From the NCBI RefSeq assembly GCF_003994855.1, contig NZ_CP034142.1:2728001-2792000 (forward strand): a stretch of DNA of 64,000 nt, given 5' to 3'. Positions 13,144-22,709 of the stretch are shown here, one piece after another. The translations under genes and the position numbers were made by a program. Position 1 is the stretch's first letter, and every line of letters begins with the position of its first letter. The notes under the pieces are model-generated. The model saw nothing but the letters and a program-made list of their open reading frames with translations. It was not told where the DNA came from and did no database searches. This DNA comes from Marinobacter sp. NP-4(2019). Lineage in GTDB: Bacteria > Pseudomonadota > Gammaproteobacteria > Pseudomonadales > Oleiphilaceae.

Positions 13144-13521
13144 TCAGTCGGCTGAAGGCAGGTTGCCTCCCAGCATGTTTTCAACCACTGCGGCATTGTA
13201 GAAGGCTTCAACCGTCTGGATTTTATCGTTCCGGACACGAAACCAGACGGCCAGCCGCACATCCCCGATCGGTTCAAAGTGGGTCTGGTAATCCAGAATC
13301 GCGAACACGTGCTCCCCGTCGGCACTGAGCTGACGGAGGACCAGGTCTTTCTGAATGGCAAACATGCCGAACTGGTAGCCGAGCATATCGTCCGGACTGA
13401 GGAATCGCATATTCGGCCCCACATACTCAAATCCCTCAGTCACCAACAGGGCCTTTGCCTCATCCAGGCGCTGGGCACGGATATCAGCAATGAATTGAGC
13501 CACGATGTCTTTTGGCTGCAT
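13144..13521 (-). CDS. SnoaL/NTF2-fold protein
   Basis: 125 aa from the ATG at 13521 (GGAG nine bases upstream); the open frame runs 45 codons further without a ribosome site. Pattern: helix VAQFIADIRAQRLDEAKALL, then a conical-barrel set of strands (FEYVGPNMRFLSPDDMLG, VFAILDYQTHFEPIGDVRLAVWFRVRNDKIQTVEAFYN). This is the NTF2-like/SnoaL fold, used by small isomerases, cyclases and ligand binders. Function unknown. It converges on the desaturase with 20 bp between. Confidence 0.72.
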   Translation of the reverse strand: MQPKDIVAQFIADIRAQRLDEAKALLVTEGFEYVGPNMRFLSPDDMLGYQFGMFAIQKDLVLRQLSADGEHVFAILDYQTHFEPIGDVRLAVWFRVRNDKIQTVEAFYNAAVVENMLGGNLPSAD

Positions 13522-13692
13522 GGATAGAGACTCCACTTCTAACATGGGGACGATTGGAATGCCTGTGTGCGCGTAGATGCCATCAAAATTTGCGCACCGT
13601 GTCTCCATGTATACCAAAAAAACGGGCAACGAAACATGTGTTCGCAGGTAACTCAACTGCTTAACCTAGAAGGCTATGGACGGCCCTGACTC

Positions 13693-14340
13693 TCAAAGAG
13701 CCTCCAGACTCCCGCGGGCAATCTCGGTAATTTTTGCCCAATCCTTTGAAGCAATGGCGTCCGCCGGTGTCAGCCAGCTACCGCCGACCGCCTGGACGTT
13801 ACCCAAGGCCAGGTAATCCCTGGCGGTGTCGCGACGGATACCACCCGTCGGGCAAAAGGTGACATCCGGGAATGGTCCGCTGAAGGCTTTCAGGGCCGGA
13901 ATGCCACCGGCGACTTCGGCCGGGAAGAATTTGAATTCCCGATAGCCCAGGTTATAGCCCATCATCAGCTCGGAGATGGTGGAGATTCCCGGCAACAGCG
14001 GGACTTCGGAAGTCAGGCCGAATTCCAGGATAGCTTCGGTAACGCCCGGTGTAATCACAAACTGGGCACCGGCCGCCTCTACCTGTCGGTATTGGTCGAT
14101 TCCGGTAACGGTTCCGGCGCCAACCCAGGCGTCAGGTATGGCTTCGCGGACCCGCTCAATAGCTTTGACACCGTGCTCGGTACGCAGGGTAATTTCCAGT
14201 ACGTTGATACCACCGTCAACCAATGCCTGGCACAGGGGCACGGCGTCATCAGGATCGTTGATGGCGATCACCGGAATCAGTGGTGAGGAGGCCAGCACGG
14301 CCCTGACACGCTCACGATGGAAATCGGATAATTGGCTCAT
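13693..14340 (-). CDS. eda: KDPG aldolase (2-keto-3-deoxy-6-phosphogluconate aldolase)
   Basis: 215 aa, normal length. It cleaves KDPG to pyruvate and glyceraldehyde-3-phosphate, the last step of the Entner-Doudoroff pathway. Class I aldolase TIM barrel with EITLRT, GAGTVTG, ITPGVT and the Schiff-base Lys in FKFFPAEVAGG; CPTGGI binds phosphate. Start ATG has GGAG upstream. Third gene of zwf-pgl-eda, 33 bp after pgl. The edd dehydratase is not in the window. Confidence 0.94.
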   Translation of the reverse strand: MSQLSDFHRERVRAVLASSPLIPVIAINDPDDAVPLCQALVDGGINVLEITLRTEHGVKAIERVREAIPDAWVGAGTVTGIDQYRQVEAAGAQFVITPGVTEAILEFGLTSEVPLLPGISTISELMMGYNLGYREFKFFPAEVAGGIPALKAFSGPFPDVTFCPTGGIRRDTARDYLALGNVQAVGGSWLTPADAIASKDWAKITEIARGSLEAL

Positions 14341-14373
14341 GATTTTTACTCCATATTGACATTCGGGGCGGGC

Positions 14374-15093
14374 TCAGGGGCTCCAGAATACTTGCAGACC
14401 GGGCTTCAGGAAGGCACGAATGGGCATGGCCATGACGTCATCCGGGGTCTCCAGCGCCTTCTTCAGGGTGTCCAGCTTATCCATGCCCTTGAGGTGCAGG
14501 GCGATAAAGCGGGCGTCACGCAGGACCGGCCAGGTCAGAGTGATCCGTTTCTGTGGTTGGGAGGGTGGCGCCATGGCGGCAACGATATCCCCGCATTCCG
14601 GGTCCATTGCATGGGGTAATTCTTCTGCATCCGGGAACAGGGAGGCGGTATGACCATCGTTGCCCATACCAAGAATCACCACATCCAGCGGCAGTGACAA
14701 CCCGGCGAGTTCGGCCTTGACGGCATCCAGGCCGTCTGCCGGCGTTGCACCCGCCTGCTTCAGGGACAGGAAGCGGGCAGCGGCGGCCTTGTGCTGCAGC
14801 AGGGTTTCCTTTACCAGACGGGTGTTACTGGCTGGATCGGTTTCCTCCACCCAACGCTCATCCGCCAGCAAAACATCCACCCGATGCCAATCCAGGTCCT
14901 TGTGGGACAAGGCCGTGAAAAACGGCATGGGCGTCGATCCGCCGGACACCACCAGGCTGACCCGCTCGGCTTCCGCCAGGCGCTTTCTGAGAAAGTCCGA
15001 CACGGCTTGCGCCAACTCAAGGGCAACCTGATCCGGCGTATCGCCGAAGCGGGGCTCGATACCTCGAGGGAACTGAATATCAGGCGTCTTCAT
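14374..15093 (-). CDS. pgl: 6-phosphogluconolactonase
   Basis: 239 aa DevB/SOL-type lactonase: RVSLVVSGGSTPMPFF, HRVDVLLADERWVEETDPASN and VILGMGNDGHTASLFPD are the family motifs; the last carries the catalytic His. Hydrolyses 6-phosphogluconolactone made by Zwf. The start lies inside zwf (14-bp overlap) with GGAAGGAG upstream, indicating coupled translation. Confidence 0.94.
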   Translation of the reverse strand: MKTPDIQFPRGIEPRFGDTPDQVALELAQAVSDFLRKRLAEAERVSLVVSGGSTPMPFFTALSHKDLDWHRVDVLLADERWVEETDPASNTRLVKETLLQHKAAAARFLSLKQAGATPADGLDAVKAELAGLSLPLDVVILGMGNDGHTASLFPDAEELPHAMDPECGDIVAAMAPPSQPQKRITLTWPVLRDARFIALHLKGMDKLDTLKKALETPDDVMAMPIRAFLKPGLQVFWSP

Positions 15094-16555
15094 ACCAGCT
15101 CCTTCCGTCCCGGGTGATCATGGCGATGGAGGCAACCGGCCCCCAGGTTCCTGCGGCGTAGCGCTTGGGTGGCTCACCGCTGTCATTCCAGTTGCGGATG
15201 ACCTGGTCCACCCAACGCCAGGCGTGTTCGACCTCATCGCGACGTACAAACAGGTACTGGTTTCCCTTCATCACCTCCCATAAAAGACGCTCGTAGGCAT
15301 CCGGAATGCGGTCGGTGTGGAAGGTTTCGGAGAAGGTCAACTCCAGCGGGCCCTGGCGCAGCCTCATTCCCTTGTCGAGACCCTGATCCTTGGTGAGGAT
15401 TTTCAGGGACATGCCTTCATCCGGCTGGAGGCGAATGATCAGTTTGTTGTTGGCCAGGTGCTTCTGATCCGGGTCGAAGATGTAATGAGGCGCCGGCTTG
15501 AAGTGGATGATGATCTGCGAGAGCTTTTCCGGCAGGCGCTTGCCAGTGCGGATGTAAAAAGGCACACCGGACCAGCGCCAGTTTTCAATCTCGGCCTTGA
15601 GCGCCACAAACGTTTCCGTGGAGCTGCCCTTGTTGGCGCCCTCCTCCTCGAGGTAACCGGGCACCGGCTTGCCATTGCTGGTACCGGCGGTGTACTGGCC
15701 ACGCACCACGTGACTGTCCATGCGCTCAGGCGTAATCTCCCTCAACGCCTTGAGCACCTTGACCTTTTCATCACGGATACTGTCCGCGGACAGATCCGAG
15801 GGCGGGTCCATGGCAATCAGGCAGAGCAGCTGCAGCAGGTGGTTCTGGATCATGTCCCGGATTTGCCCGGCCTTGTCGAAGTAACCCCAGCGACCTTCAA
15901 TGCCAACGCTCTCGGCCACGGTGATTTCAACATGGGAAATATGGTTCTGATCCCACTGGGAAGCGAACAGGTTGTTGGCGAACCTCAGTGCGATCAGGTT
16001 CTGGACCGTTTCCTTACCCAGATAATGGTCAATGCGGAACAGCTGATCTTCCCGGTAAACCTCCCCTAGCTCATCGTTGATCACCTTGGATGAGGCCAGG
16101 TCGTGACCGATCGGCTTTTCGACCACCACGCGGGTCTGATCCGTGCAACAGTTGGCACTTCTCAGGTTGCGTGCGATGACACCGTACATCGACGGTGGCG
16201 TCGCCATATACACAATGAGGTTGCCTTCCGGTGTCCCACGCCATTCATTCAGTGCGCCATAACCCTCCGGATCGGTAAAATCCAGGTACAGGTAATCCAC
16301 CCGTTGCAGGAAGGATGCCACCAGCGTTTCATCAAATTCATGGGGTTTTACGTGTTCCCTGAGCTTTTCCTGAAGCAGCTTGCGGGCACCCTCGGTATCG
16401 ACCTTGTTGCGGGCGATCGCCAGAATCCGGCTTCCCGGATCCAACAGACCCGAGCGCTCCAGCTGATACAGTGCGGGAAAAAGCTTACGCTGCGCCAGGT
16501 CGCCCAGCGCGCCAAACATCATCAGGTCACAACGGGTACTATTGTTATCGGCCAT
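15080..16555 (-). CDS. zwf: Glucose-6-phosphate 1-dehydrogenase
   Basis: 491 aa, full length. N-terminal Rossmann domain GALGDLAQRKLFPALY, active-site signature RIDHYLGKETVQN, and substrate-binding EKPIGHDLASSK. Oxidises glucose-6-phosphate to the lactone, yielding NADPH/NADH. First gene of the Entner-Doudoroff operon, divergent from hexR. The ATG has AAGGA five bases upstream. A candidate HexR operator lies about 30 bp upstream. Confidence 0.96.
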   Translation of the reverse strand: MADNNSTRCDLMMFGALGDLAQRKLFPALYQLERSGLLDPGSRILAIARNKVDTEGARKLLQEKLREHVKPHEFDETLVASFLQRVDYLYLDFTDPEGYGALNEWRGTPEGNLIVYMATPPSMYGVIARNLRSANCCTDQTRVVVEKPIGHDLASSKVINDELGEVYREDQLFRIDHYLGKETVQNLIALRFANNLFASQWDQNHISHVEITVAESVGIEGRWGYFDKAGQIRDMIQNHLLQLLCLIAMDPPSDLSADSIRDEKVKVLKALREITPERMDSHVVRGQYTAGTSNGKPVPGYLEEEGANKGSSTETFVALKAEIENWRWSGVPFYIRTGKRLPEKLSQIIIHFKPAPHYIFDPDQKHLANNKLIIRLQPDEGMSLKILTKDQGLDKGMRLRQGPLELTFSETFHTDRIPDAYERLLWEVMKGNQYLFVRRDEVEHAWRWVDQVIRNWNDSGEPPKRYAAGTWGPVASIAMITRDGRSWYEDA

Positions 16556-16583
16556 TGGTTCCTTCTCTCATAACAAACCACAA

Positions 16584-16600
16584 TGTAGTAATTTTAAACA
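16584..16600. promoter_or_regulatory. Candidate HexR operator between zwf and hexR
   Basis: TGTAGTAATTTTAAACA, an imperfect AT-rich palindrome of the TGTxxT...xxACA type reported for HexR in gammaproteobacteria. It sits 29 bp upstream of zwf in the 185-bp divergent region. A TATAAT (16685-16690) could be the hexR -10, though its -35 is weak. Confidence 0.5.
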
Positions 16601-16740
16601 AATAATGACATCGAAATCCGACTATTCCAAGAAAAAAATCCATATTTTGATATTTTTACTACCGCAAAATCACTGAAAACACGGTATAATCAGCCCAAAA
16701 TTCTCACAACGAACGCCGATGATTCAGGGAGTACCCTTCA

Positions 16741-17613
16741 ATGGCTGCGAACCAGGCGAACCGAGACGACAACCTGATTGAAGATATCCAGGCCCGGCTG
16801 GACAGTCTGAACAAGTCCGAACGCAAGGTGGCCGAAGCCATCCTCCGCGACCCCAGCGCCGCAACCCGCTACAGCATAGCCGCACTTGCCCGCGCAGCCG
16901 ATGTCAGTGAACCCACGGTTAACCGGTTCTGCCGCGGATTTTCCGCAACCGGCTTTCCGGACTTCAAGATTCGGCTGGCCCAGAGCATCGCAACCGGCAC
17001 CCCGTACATTGGGCAGAATGTCGAACCGGACGACACCGTTGCCGAGTTCGCCGACAAGATCGTGCTCAGTACCATCGCCAGCCTCGACAAAGCGCGCCAG
17101 GCACTGGATCCAAAAGCCCTGGCAACCGCCATTGACTACCTGATTCAGGCCAAGCAGATCAACTTCTTCGGCATGGGTGGGTCAGCACCGGTCGCCCTGG
17201 ACGCGCAACACAAGTTTTTCCGCTTCAATATTCCGGTCATGTCTTACGACGATGCACTCATGCAACGCATGGTGGCCGCCGGTTCGACCACCGGCGACGT
17301 GATCGTGATGATTTCCTATACCGGCCGTACCCGGGAAACCGTGGACATTGCGCGGATCGCCAGGGCCAACGGTGCAACGGTCATCGGCATCACCAATCCG
17401 GACTCCCCTCTCGGCGATGCCTGTACCGTCGTGCTGGAGGTCACCGCGCCGGAAGACACCGAGGTCTACATGCCAATGTCCTCCAGAATCATTCACCTGA
17501 CCGTGATCGACATCCTGGCCACCGGCGTCACACTCAAGCGTGGTGCGGACTTTCTTGGCCACCTGAAAAAAATCAAGGAAAGCCTGAAACCAACACGATT
17601 CCCATCCGAATAA
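16741..17613 (+). CDS. hexR: HexR transcriptional regulator (RpiR family)
   Basis: 290 aa. N-terminal RpiR winged HTH (LNKSERKVAEAIL ... SIAALARAADVSEPTVNRFCR) and C-terminal SIS sugar-phosphate domain (FFGMGGSAPVALDAQHKFFR, VIVMISYTGRTRETVDIA, ATVIGITNP). HexR senses KDPG and represses zwf-pgl-eda and related sugar genes. Start chosen with GGGAG upstream. Position divergent from zwf fits. Confidence 0.93.
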   Translation: MAANQANRDDNLIEDIQARLDSLNKSERKVAEAILRDPSAATRYSIAALARAADVSEPTVNRFCRGFSATGFPDFKIRLAQSIATGTPYIGQNVEPDDTVAEFADKIVLSTIASLDKARQALDPKALATAIDYLIQAKQINFFGMGGSAPVALDAQHKFFRFNIPVMSYDDALMQRMVAAGSTTGDVIVMISYTGRTRETVDIARIARANGATVIGITNPDSPLGDACTVVLEVTAPEDTEVYMPMSSRIIHLTVIDILATGVTLKRGADFLGHLKKIKESLKPTRFPSE

Positions 17614-17644
17614 CCCTGATAATAAGGTAGCAGAGCGATTGATT

Positions 17645-17670
17645 GAGGGGCTCCTCCTTCTACGCCCCTC
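17645..17670 (+). terminator. Possible weak terminator after hexR
   Basis: GAGGGGC (17645-17651) pairs with GCCCCTC (17664-17670). No U-tract follows, so it may be only an mRNA hairpin. The rest of the 272-bp gap to lamB shows no gene. Confidence 0.3.
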
Positions 17671-17885
17671 CTCCCCCTGAAAACTCACCCCCCTTTTTCT
17701 CCGGCACGGAGGATGTATCCACCGGTGTGTTACCGGAGTATGAAACCCGGTTTCCCAATGTCCGATTGGCAGAAGCTGCAATCGAGGGAACCGGAAGTCA
17801 GATCCGGGCACGGCAGCTCAGTAGCATTAACCGGAAATTCCGCTTCCCTGGCATTTAAAACGACAAAAAGCACAGGACTCAGATC

Positions 17886-19247
17886 ATGCAGAACAAAAAG
17901 CGCTTCCTTGCAAACAAGCTTCCTCTTACCGCAGCGATCACCGCTGCCGTAATGGCCACTCCGGCTTTAGCAATAGATTTCCACGGCTATGCCCGTGCTG
18001 GCGTCAGCACCACTTCCGACGGCGGTGAACAGCTCTGCTACGGAAGCGGTGCTAATGCTCACACCGTCGGTCGCCTGGGAGACGAGTGCGACACCTACGG
18101 TGAACTCAGCCTCGGCGACGAGCTGTTCAATCAGGACGGCCGGGTTTTCCGGTTTGACACAATGCTGGCCTATCAGGCAACCAATCAGGGCAACGACTAC
18201 CAGTCACTGAGCGGTCCCAATGAAGTCATCGGCGTTGATTTTGAAAATGAGCAAACCACCCTTGCGTCCAGTGAACCCTGGGCGGGCGGAGACATTGCCC
18301 TACGTCAGGCTTACGGCTCCGCCAAAGGCGTTATCGGCTGGGCCCCTGAAGCCACACTCTGGGCCGGCAAACGCTTTTATCAACGCAAAGATGTCCACAT
18401 TCTGGACCTGTATTATGTCAACAACTCCGGCTATGGCGCCGGCCTGGAAGGAATCGATATTGGTGCGGGCAAGGCATCCGTCGCCTTTACGAATTTCGAT
18501 ACACCGTCTCGCCATAGTGGCGGCAGCGACGACGGCCTCTATGTCCAGAACAACAAGCTCGATCTGCGCTATGCCTTTCCGGTCGGGCCCGGCAACCTGG
18601 AGCTGATTGGCATCTACGGTTACGCCGACCTCACCGACGCACAGGACGAGGCCCAGGAGAACCTGGCCAAGGAAATCGATCGGGATGGCTATTTCCTTAC
18701 CGCCGAATACTCACAGGGCATGATGGGCGGCTTCAACAAGTTCGTCGTGCAGTACGCCGAAGGCTCCATGGGGCATCAGGCCTATGTTGCCCACGGTGGC
18801 GGCGAATCCCTGAACAGCACCTGGTGGGATGGTACGATCGAAGAAAGCTGGCGAGTCCTTGACTGGGGCGTCATCAAGCTTTCCGACAAGATTGAGCTGG
18901 GCTACTCCGCCATTTATCAACAGGGCAAAACCGCAGGCAACACTGCCGAGGATAGCCCACACCTGATGAGCGTTGTTCTCCGCCCCCAGTACAACTGGAC
19001 CAATTTCATGAAGACAACGCTTGAGGTGGGGTACGACTCCGGCTTCTACGACGGTTCTGTCTGGTCCGAAGATAACGACAAGGACCTTCAAAAAGTCATT
19101 GTCGCTCAGGAATGGTCTGCCGGCCCCAGCTTCTGGGCACGCCCGACCATTCGGGTTTACGCCGGCTCGTTCTTCGGTGACCGTGCCGAGGACATTGACG
19201 ACGACGGCAATATCCGTGTCGGCGCCCAGGTTGAAGCCTGGTGGTAA
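17886..19247 (+). CDS. lamB: LamB-type maltoporin
   Basis: 453 aa outer-membrane porin. Signal peptide to ATPALA, then IDFHGYARAGVSTTSDGGEQLCYG, the family's first beta strand. It ends in VGAQVEAWW, an aromatic C-terminus typical of LamB and needed for Bam-dependent assembly. An 18-stranded trimeric porin for maltose and maltodextrins is expected. AGGA upstream of the ATG. It precedes a lipoprotein pullulanase, which supports an alpha-glucan substrate. The long SLSGPNE and HAYV/GGGE loops differ from enteric LamB. Confidence 0.88.
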   Translation: MQNKKRFLANKLPLTAAITAAVMATPALAIDFHGYARAGVSTTSDGGEQLCYGSGANAHTVGRLGDECDTYGELSLGDELFNQDGRVFRFDTMLAYQATNQGNDYQSLSGPNEVIGVDFENEQTTLASSEPWAGGDIALRQAYGSAKGVIGWAPEATLWAGKRFYQRKDVHILDLYYVNNSGYGAGLEGIDIGAGKASVAFTNFDTPSRHSGGSDDGLYVQNNKLDLRYAFPVGPGNLELIGIYGYADLTDAQDEAQENLAKEIDRDGYFLTAEYSQGMMGGFNKFVVQYAEGSMGHQAYVAHGGGESLNSTWWDGTIEESWRVLDWGVIKLSDKIELGYSAIYQQGKTAGNTAEDSPHLMSVVLRPQYNWTNFMKTTLEVGYDSGFYDGSVWSEDNDKDLQKVIVAQEWSAGPSFWARPTIRVYAGSFFGDRAEDIDDDGNIRVGAQVEAWW

Positions 19248-19282
19248 GGCTCTAAACACCACACTCTCTTGTTGGACCTCTT

Positions 19283-19308
19283 GGGCCGGCTATTGCCGGC
19301 CCTTTTTT
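19283..19308 (+). terminator. Rho-independent terminator of lamB
   Basis: GGGCCGGC (19283-19290), loop TATT, GCCGGCCC (19295-19302) and a run of six T. Confidence 0.93.
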
Positions 19309-19475
19309 GTTGTTCCCTCCTCCCGTTTGAAGACTTCTACTTCCCCCACCCGACTTCACCTACGCCCCGGAAAATTGCCCGCTGAAGGATGTGGTTCCGG
19401 CCCTGCCGCGCAACGATGACCATGGCCCTTTCGGGCTTTCATCCAAACAAAAACAATGGAAAAGAGGATTTTCTT

Positions 19476-22400
19476 ATGCCTGAGCAAACACTGGTTGCAG
19501 GCTGCTGGGTATTGGCCTTGTCGCTAATACTGACCGGCTGCAATGGAAGTGACTCACCCTCATCCGGCAATAACAACGGCGGCCAGCAGGCTGATACCTT
19601 GCTGGAACCGGGTGAGAACGAAGCACTGCTTTACTACAAACGCACAGACGAGAACTACTCCGGCTGGGGCCTGCATCTCTGGAATGATGCTGCTGCAGGC
19701 TGCGACGGTCTGGCCGAAGGTGTTGCCACCGAATGGTCGTCCCCGCGACTGCCAGACGGCATCAGCGATACCTACGGCGCCTACTACTTCATTCCGATGC
19801 GGAAAGCCGGCAATTGCCTGAACTTCATCATGCACAACGGTGATGAGAAGGATATTGGTGGCCTGGACCATCGTTGGCACTTTGATGAGCTGGGCAACCG
19901 CATCTTTACACTCAGCGGCAGCTCGGAACTTTCCACGGCCCCCATAGAAGCCGCAGCCATCGCCATCAACGGCGCCCAGGCCCACTGGCTGGACGAGACA
20001 ACCCTTGTTTTCAGGGATGCCGCCGCCTTTAATCGGGTCGAGCTTCGCTACGATGGCCGTGCAGCCATCAACATTAATCCGAACACGGAATCACTGATCG
20101 GCGGAAAGGTTGTTTCCCTGAGCGCAACCACGCTGTCAGAGCGCCTGAAAGATCAGTTTCCTCACCTCAAAGACTGGCCCGCCTATGAGGTCAACGCCGA
20201 TACCGCAACGATCAAGCAGGCACTGAAAGGCCAACTGGTTGCGGCTGCCTACGACAGCAATGATGAATTGCGGCTAGCCACGCAAGTTCAGATTCCCGGT
20301 GTACTGGATGATCTCTACGCCTACGACGGCGTGCTGGGTGCAACGGTAAACGGTGACAACGTCGATTTTGCCGTATGGGCGCCCACCGCACACAGAGTGC
20401 GCCTGCACGCCTTCGACGCCTCAGGCGAGGCACTGAGTGGATATCCGGCCATCATGACCAATACCGACGGCGTCTGGCGGCATAGCGGTAACACCGCCCT
20501 GTTGGACCGGCAATACTACCAGTACGAAGTCACGGTTTATCACCCACGTACCGAAGCCATTGAAAACACCCTGGTATCGGACCCTTACGCCCTGAGCCTG
20601 TCCACCAACGGTCAGTACGCTCAGGTGGTAGACCTTGACGACGCCTCACTTCAACCTCCGGGATGGGATACGCTCACGCCGCCACCAATGGCGGCGCCTG
20701 AAGACGTGGTGGTCTATGAAGCCCACGTAAGGGATTTCAGCGCCACGGATGAAACGGTCAGTCCTGAGCTGCGAGGCAAATATAAAGCATTCACGCTCCC
20801 CTCCGATGGCTCGGTGCATAGCGTTGCCCACCTGAAAGCCATGGCGGATTCCGGTGTCACCCATCTTCATCTGCTACCGGCATTCGACATCGCAACAGTA
20901 GATGAAGATACCTCCGGTATCGTCAATATTGACGATCACTTCTCGCAGCTGTGCGACCTGTCTGCCCAGGCCGCAAGCGAGTATGCGTCCCATTGCGAGA
21001 GCGGTGAGACGGTTCGCTCTGTCCTGGCTTCGTTCGACCCAATGAGTGGCGATGCGCAGGCGCTTTACAACACATTCAGGGACCTGGACAGCTTCAACTG
21101 GGGATACGATCCGGTGCATTACACCGTGCCTGAAGGCAGCTATGCCACCGATCCGGCAGGCGCCCAACGTGTGCTTGAATTCCGCGAGATGGTCAAGGCC
21201 GCCACCGACCTGGGCCTGAATGTGGTGATGGATGTGGTCTACAACCACACCAATGCTTCCGGACTGGCCAACAAGTCGGTGCTGGACAAGCTGGTGCCAG
21301 GCTATTACCACCGACAGAACCCGGAGACGGGGGCGGTTGAAAACTCCACCTGTTGTGAAAACACGGCATCCGAACACCGGATGATGGAAAAGCTGATGGT
21401 CGACTCGCTGGTTACCTGGGCCGAACACTACAAGATATCCGGCTTCCGCTTCGACCTGATGGGGCACCATATGCTGAGCAACATGGAGAACGCACTGCAA
21501 GCCGTCAGGGCGGTTGATCCGGACACCTACTTCTACGGCGAAGCGTGGAATTTCGGAGAAGTCGCCAACAATGCCCGGGGCGTCAACGCGATTCAGTCCA
21601 ATATGGCTGGCACCGGTATCGGCTCATTCAATGACCGCCTCCGGGATGCTGTTCGCGGCGGTGGACCATTCGACAGTGAGCAGGCCATCCGCGCCAACCA
21701 GGGCTTCGGTAACGGTCTCTATACCTACCCCAATGACATGAACTCCGGCGCGACATCAGAGAAAAACCGTCTTCTGGAAACCACTGACTGGATTCGTGCC
21801 GGCATCGCCGGCAGCCTGCAAGGATATAGCTTTGAAACCGCCGACGGCACCCTGAAAACAGCCGCTGAAATAGATTATAACGGTCAGAACGCAGGCTACA
21901 CGGACGACCCGCAGGAAATCGTCAACTACGTCTCCAAACACGATAACCAGACCCTGTGGGACAACAATCAGTACAAAACTGCATACGACGCCACCGTTAA
22001 CCAACGCGCGCAGATGCAGGTTGTGGGGCTGTCCATCCCGATTCTGAGCCAGGGAATCCCGTTCCTGCATATGGGCTCGGAATTGCTGCGTTCCAAATCC
22101 ATGGAACGGGACAGCTATGACTCCGGGGACTGGTTCAATGAAGTCGATTTCAGCTACCAGTCATCCGCCTGGAACCGGGGACTCCCCCGACAGGACAAAG
22201 ATGGCGCCAACTGGCCGCTGATCCAGGATGTCATCCTGGGGGCCGGTGCTAACGCCAACCCGACTCCGGAGGCGATTCAGTACACCAACACCCAGGTGCG
22301 GAAGCTGCTCACCATTCGCAAGAACAGCCCACTGTTCCGCCTCCAGACAGCGACCGACATCCAGGAGCGCCTGCGATTCCTGAATACCGGCCCCTCCCAA

Positions 22401-22640
22401 ATCCCGGGGCTGGTGGCGTTTAGCCTTCTCGACGATGGTAGTAAAGGGCTTACCGATCTGGACGGTGCCAACGAAGAGCTGGTTGTACTGATTAACGGTA
22501 ACGCTCAGGCCCAGACCATTAAAACCGGTTTGTCCGGCACCTTCAGCGTACTCGCAGAAACCTCCCCCACCCCTGGTGCCAGCACCAGCGGGGGCGAGTT
22601 CACCGTACCCGCGCTGTCTGTAGCGATCTACGCCCGATAA
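19476..22640 (+). CDS. pulA: Lipoprotein pullulanase (GH13 alpha-1,6-glucosidase)
   Basis: 1054 aa from the ATG at 19476 (GAGG upstream). Lipobox LTGC gives a surface or periplasmic lipoprotein. Order: CBM41-type starch-binding domain (ALLYYKRTDENYSGWGLHLW), pullulanase N2 domain, CBM48 (VDFAVWAPTAHRVRLHAF), then the GH13 barrel with NWGYDP (pullulanase signature), region I DVVYNH, region II GFRFDLMGHH (nucleophile Asp), region III YFYGEAWNF (acid/base Glu) and region IV SKHDNQ. It debranches alpha-1,6 links in pullulan or glycogen. Works with the lamB product upstream and the lipoprotein downstream. Confidence 0.93.
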   Translation: MPEQTLVAGCWVLALSLILTGCNGSDSPSSGNNNGGQQADTLLEPGENEALLYYKRTDENYSGWGLHLWNDAAAGCDGLAEGVATEWSSPRLPDGISDTYGAYYFIPMRKAGNCLNFIMHNGDEKDIGGLDHRWHFDELGNRIFTLSGSSELSTAPIEAAAIAINGAQAHWLDETTLVFRDAAAFNRVELRYDGRAAININPNTESLIGGKVVSLSATTLSERLKDQFPHLKDWPAYEVNADTATIKQALKGQLVAAAYDSNDELRLATQVQIPGVLDDLYAYDGVLGATVNGDNVDFAVWAPTAHRVRLHAFDASGEALSGYPAIMTNTDGVWRHSGNTALLDRQYYQYEVTVYHPRTEAIENTLVSDPYALSLSTNGQYAQVVDLDDASLQPPGWDTLTPPPMAAPEDVVVYEAHVRDFSATDETVSPELRGKYKAFTLPSDGSVHSVAHLKAMADSGVTHLHLLPAFDIATVDEDTSGIVNIDDHFSQLCDLSAQAASEYASHCESGETVRSVLASFDPMSGDAQALYNTFRDLDSFNWGYDPVHYTVPEGSYATDPAGAQRVLEFREMVKAATDLGLNVVMDVVYNHTNASGLANKSVLDKLVPGYYHRQNPETGAVENSTCCENTASEHRMMEKLMVDSLVTWAEHYKISGFRFDLMGHHMLSNMENALQAVRAVDPDTYFYGEAWNFGEVANNARGVNAIQSNMAGTGIGSFNDRLRDAVRGGGPFDSEQAIRANQGFGNGLYTYPNDMNSGATSEKNRLLETTDWIRAGIAGSLQGYSFETADGTLKTAAEIDYNGQNAGYTDDPQEIVNYVSKHDNQTLWDNNQYKTAYDATVNQRAQMQVVGLSIPILSQGIPFLHMGSELLRSKSMERDSYDSGDWFNEVDFSYQSSAWNRGLPRQDKDGANWPLIQDVILGAGANANPTPEAIQYTNTQVRKLLTIRKNSPLFRLQTATDIQERLRFLNTGPSQIPGLVAFSLLDDGSKGLTDLDGANEELVVLINGNAQAQTIKTGLSGTFSVLAETSPTPGASTSGGEFTVPALSVAIYAR

Positions 22641-22709
22641 TCCCTTGAGCAGAGAACGCAGTGGCCAGCATGTGGGCCGGCCACTGACCCAACAACAAAG
22701 GAGAACCCC

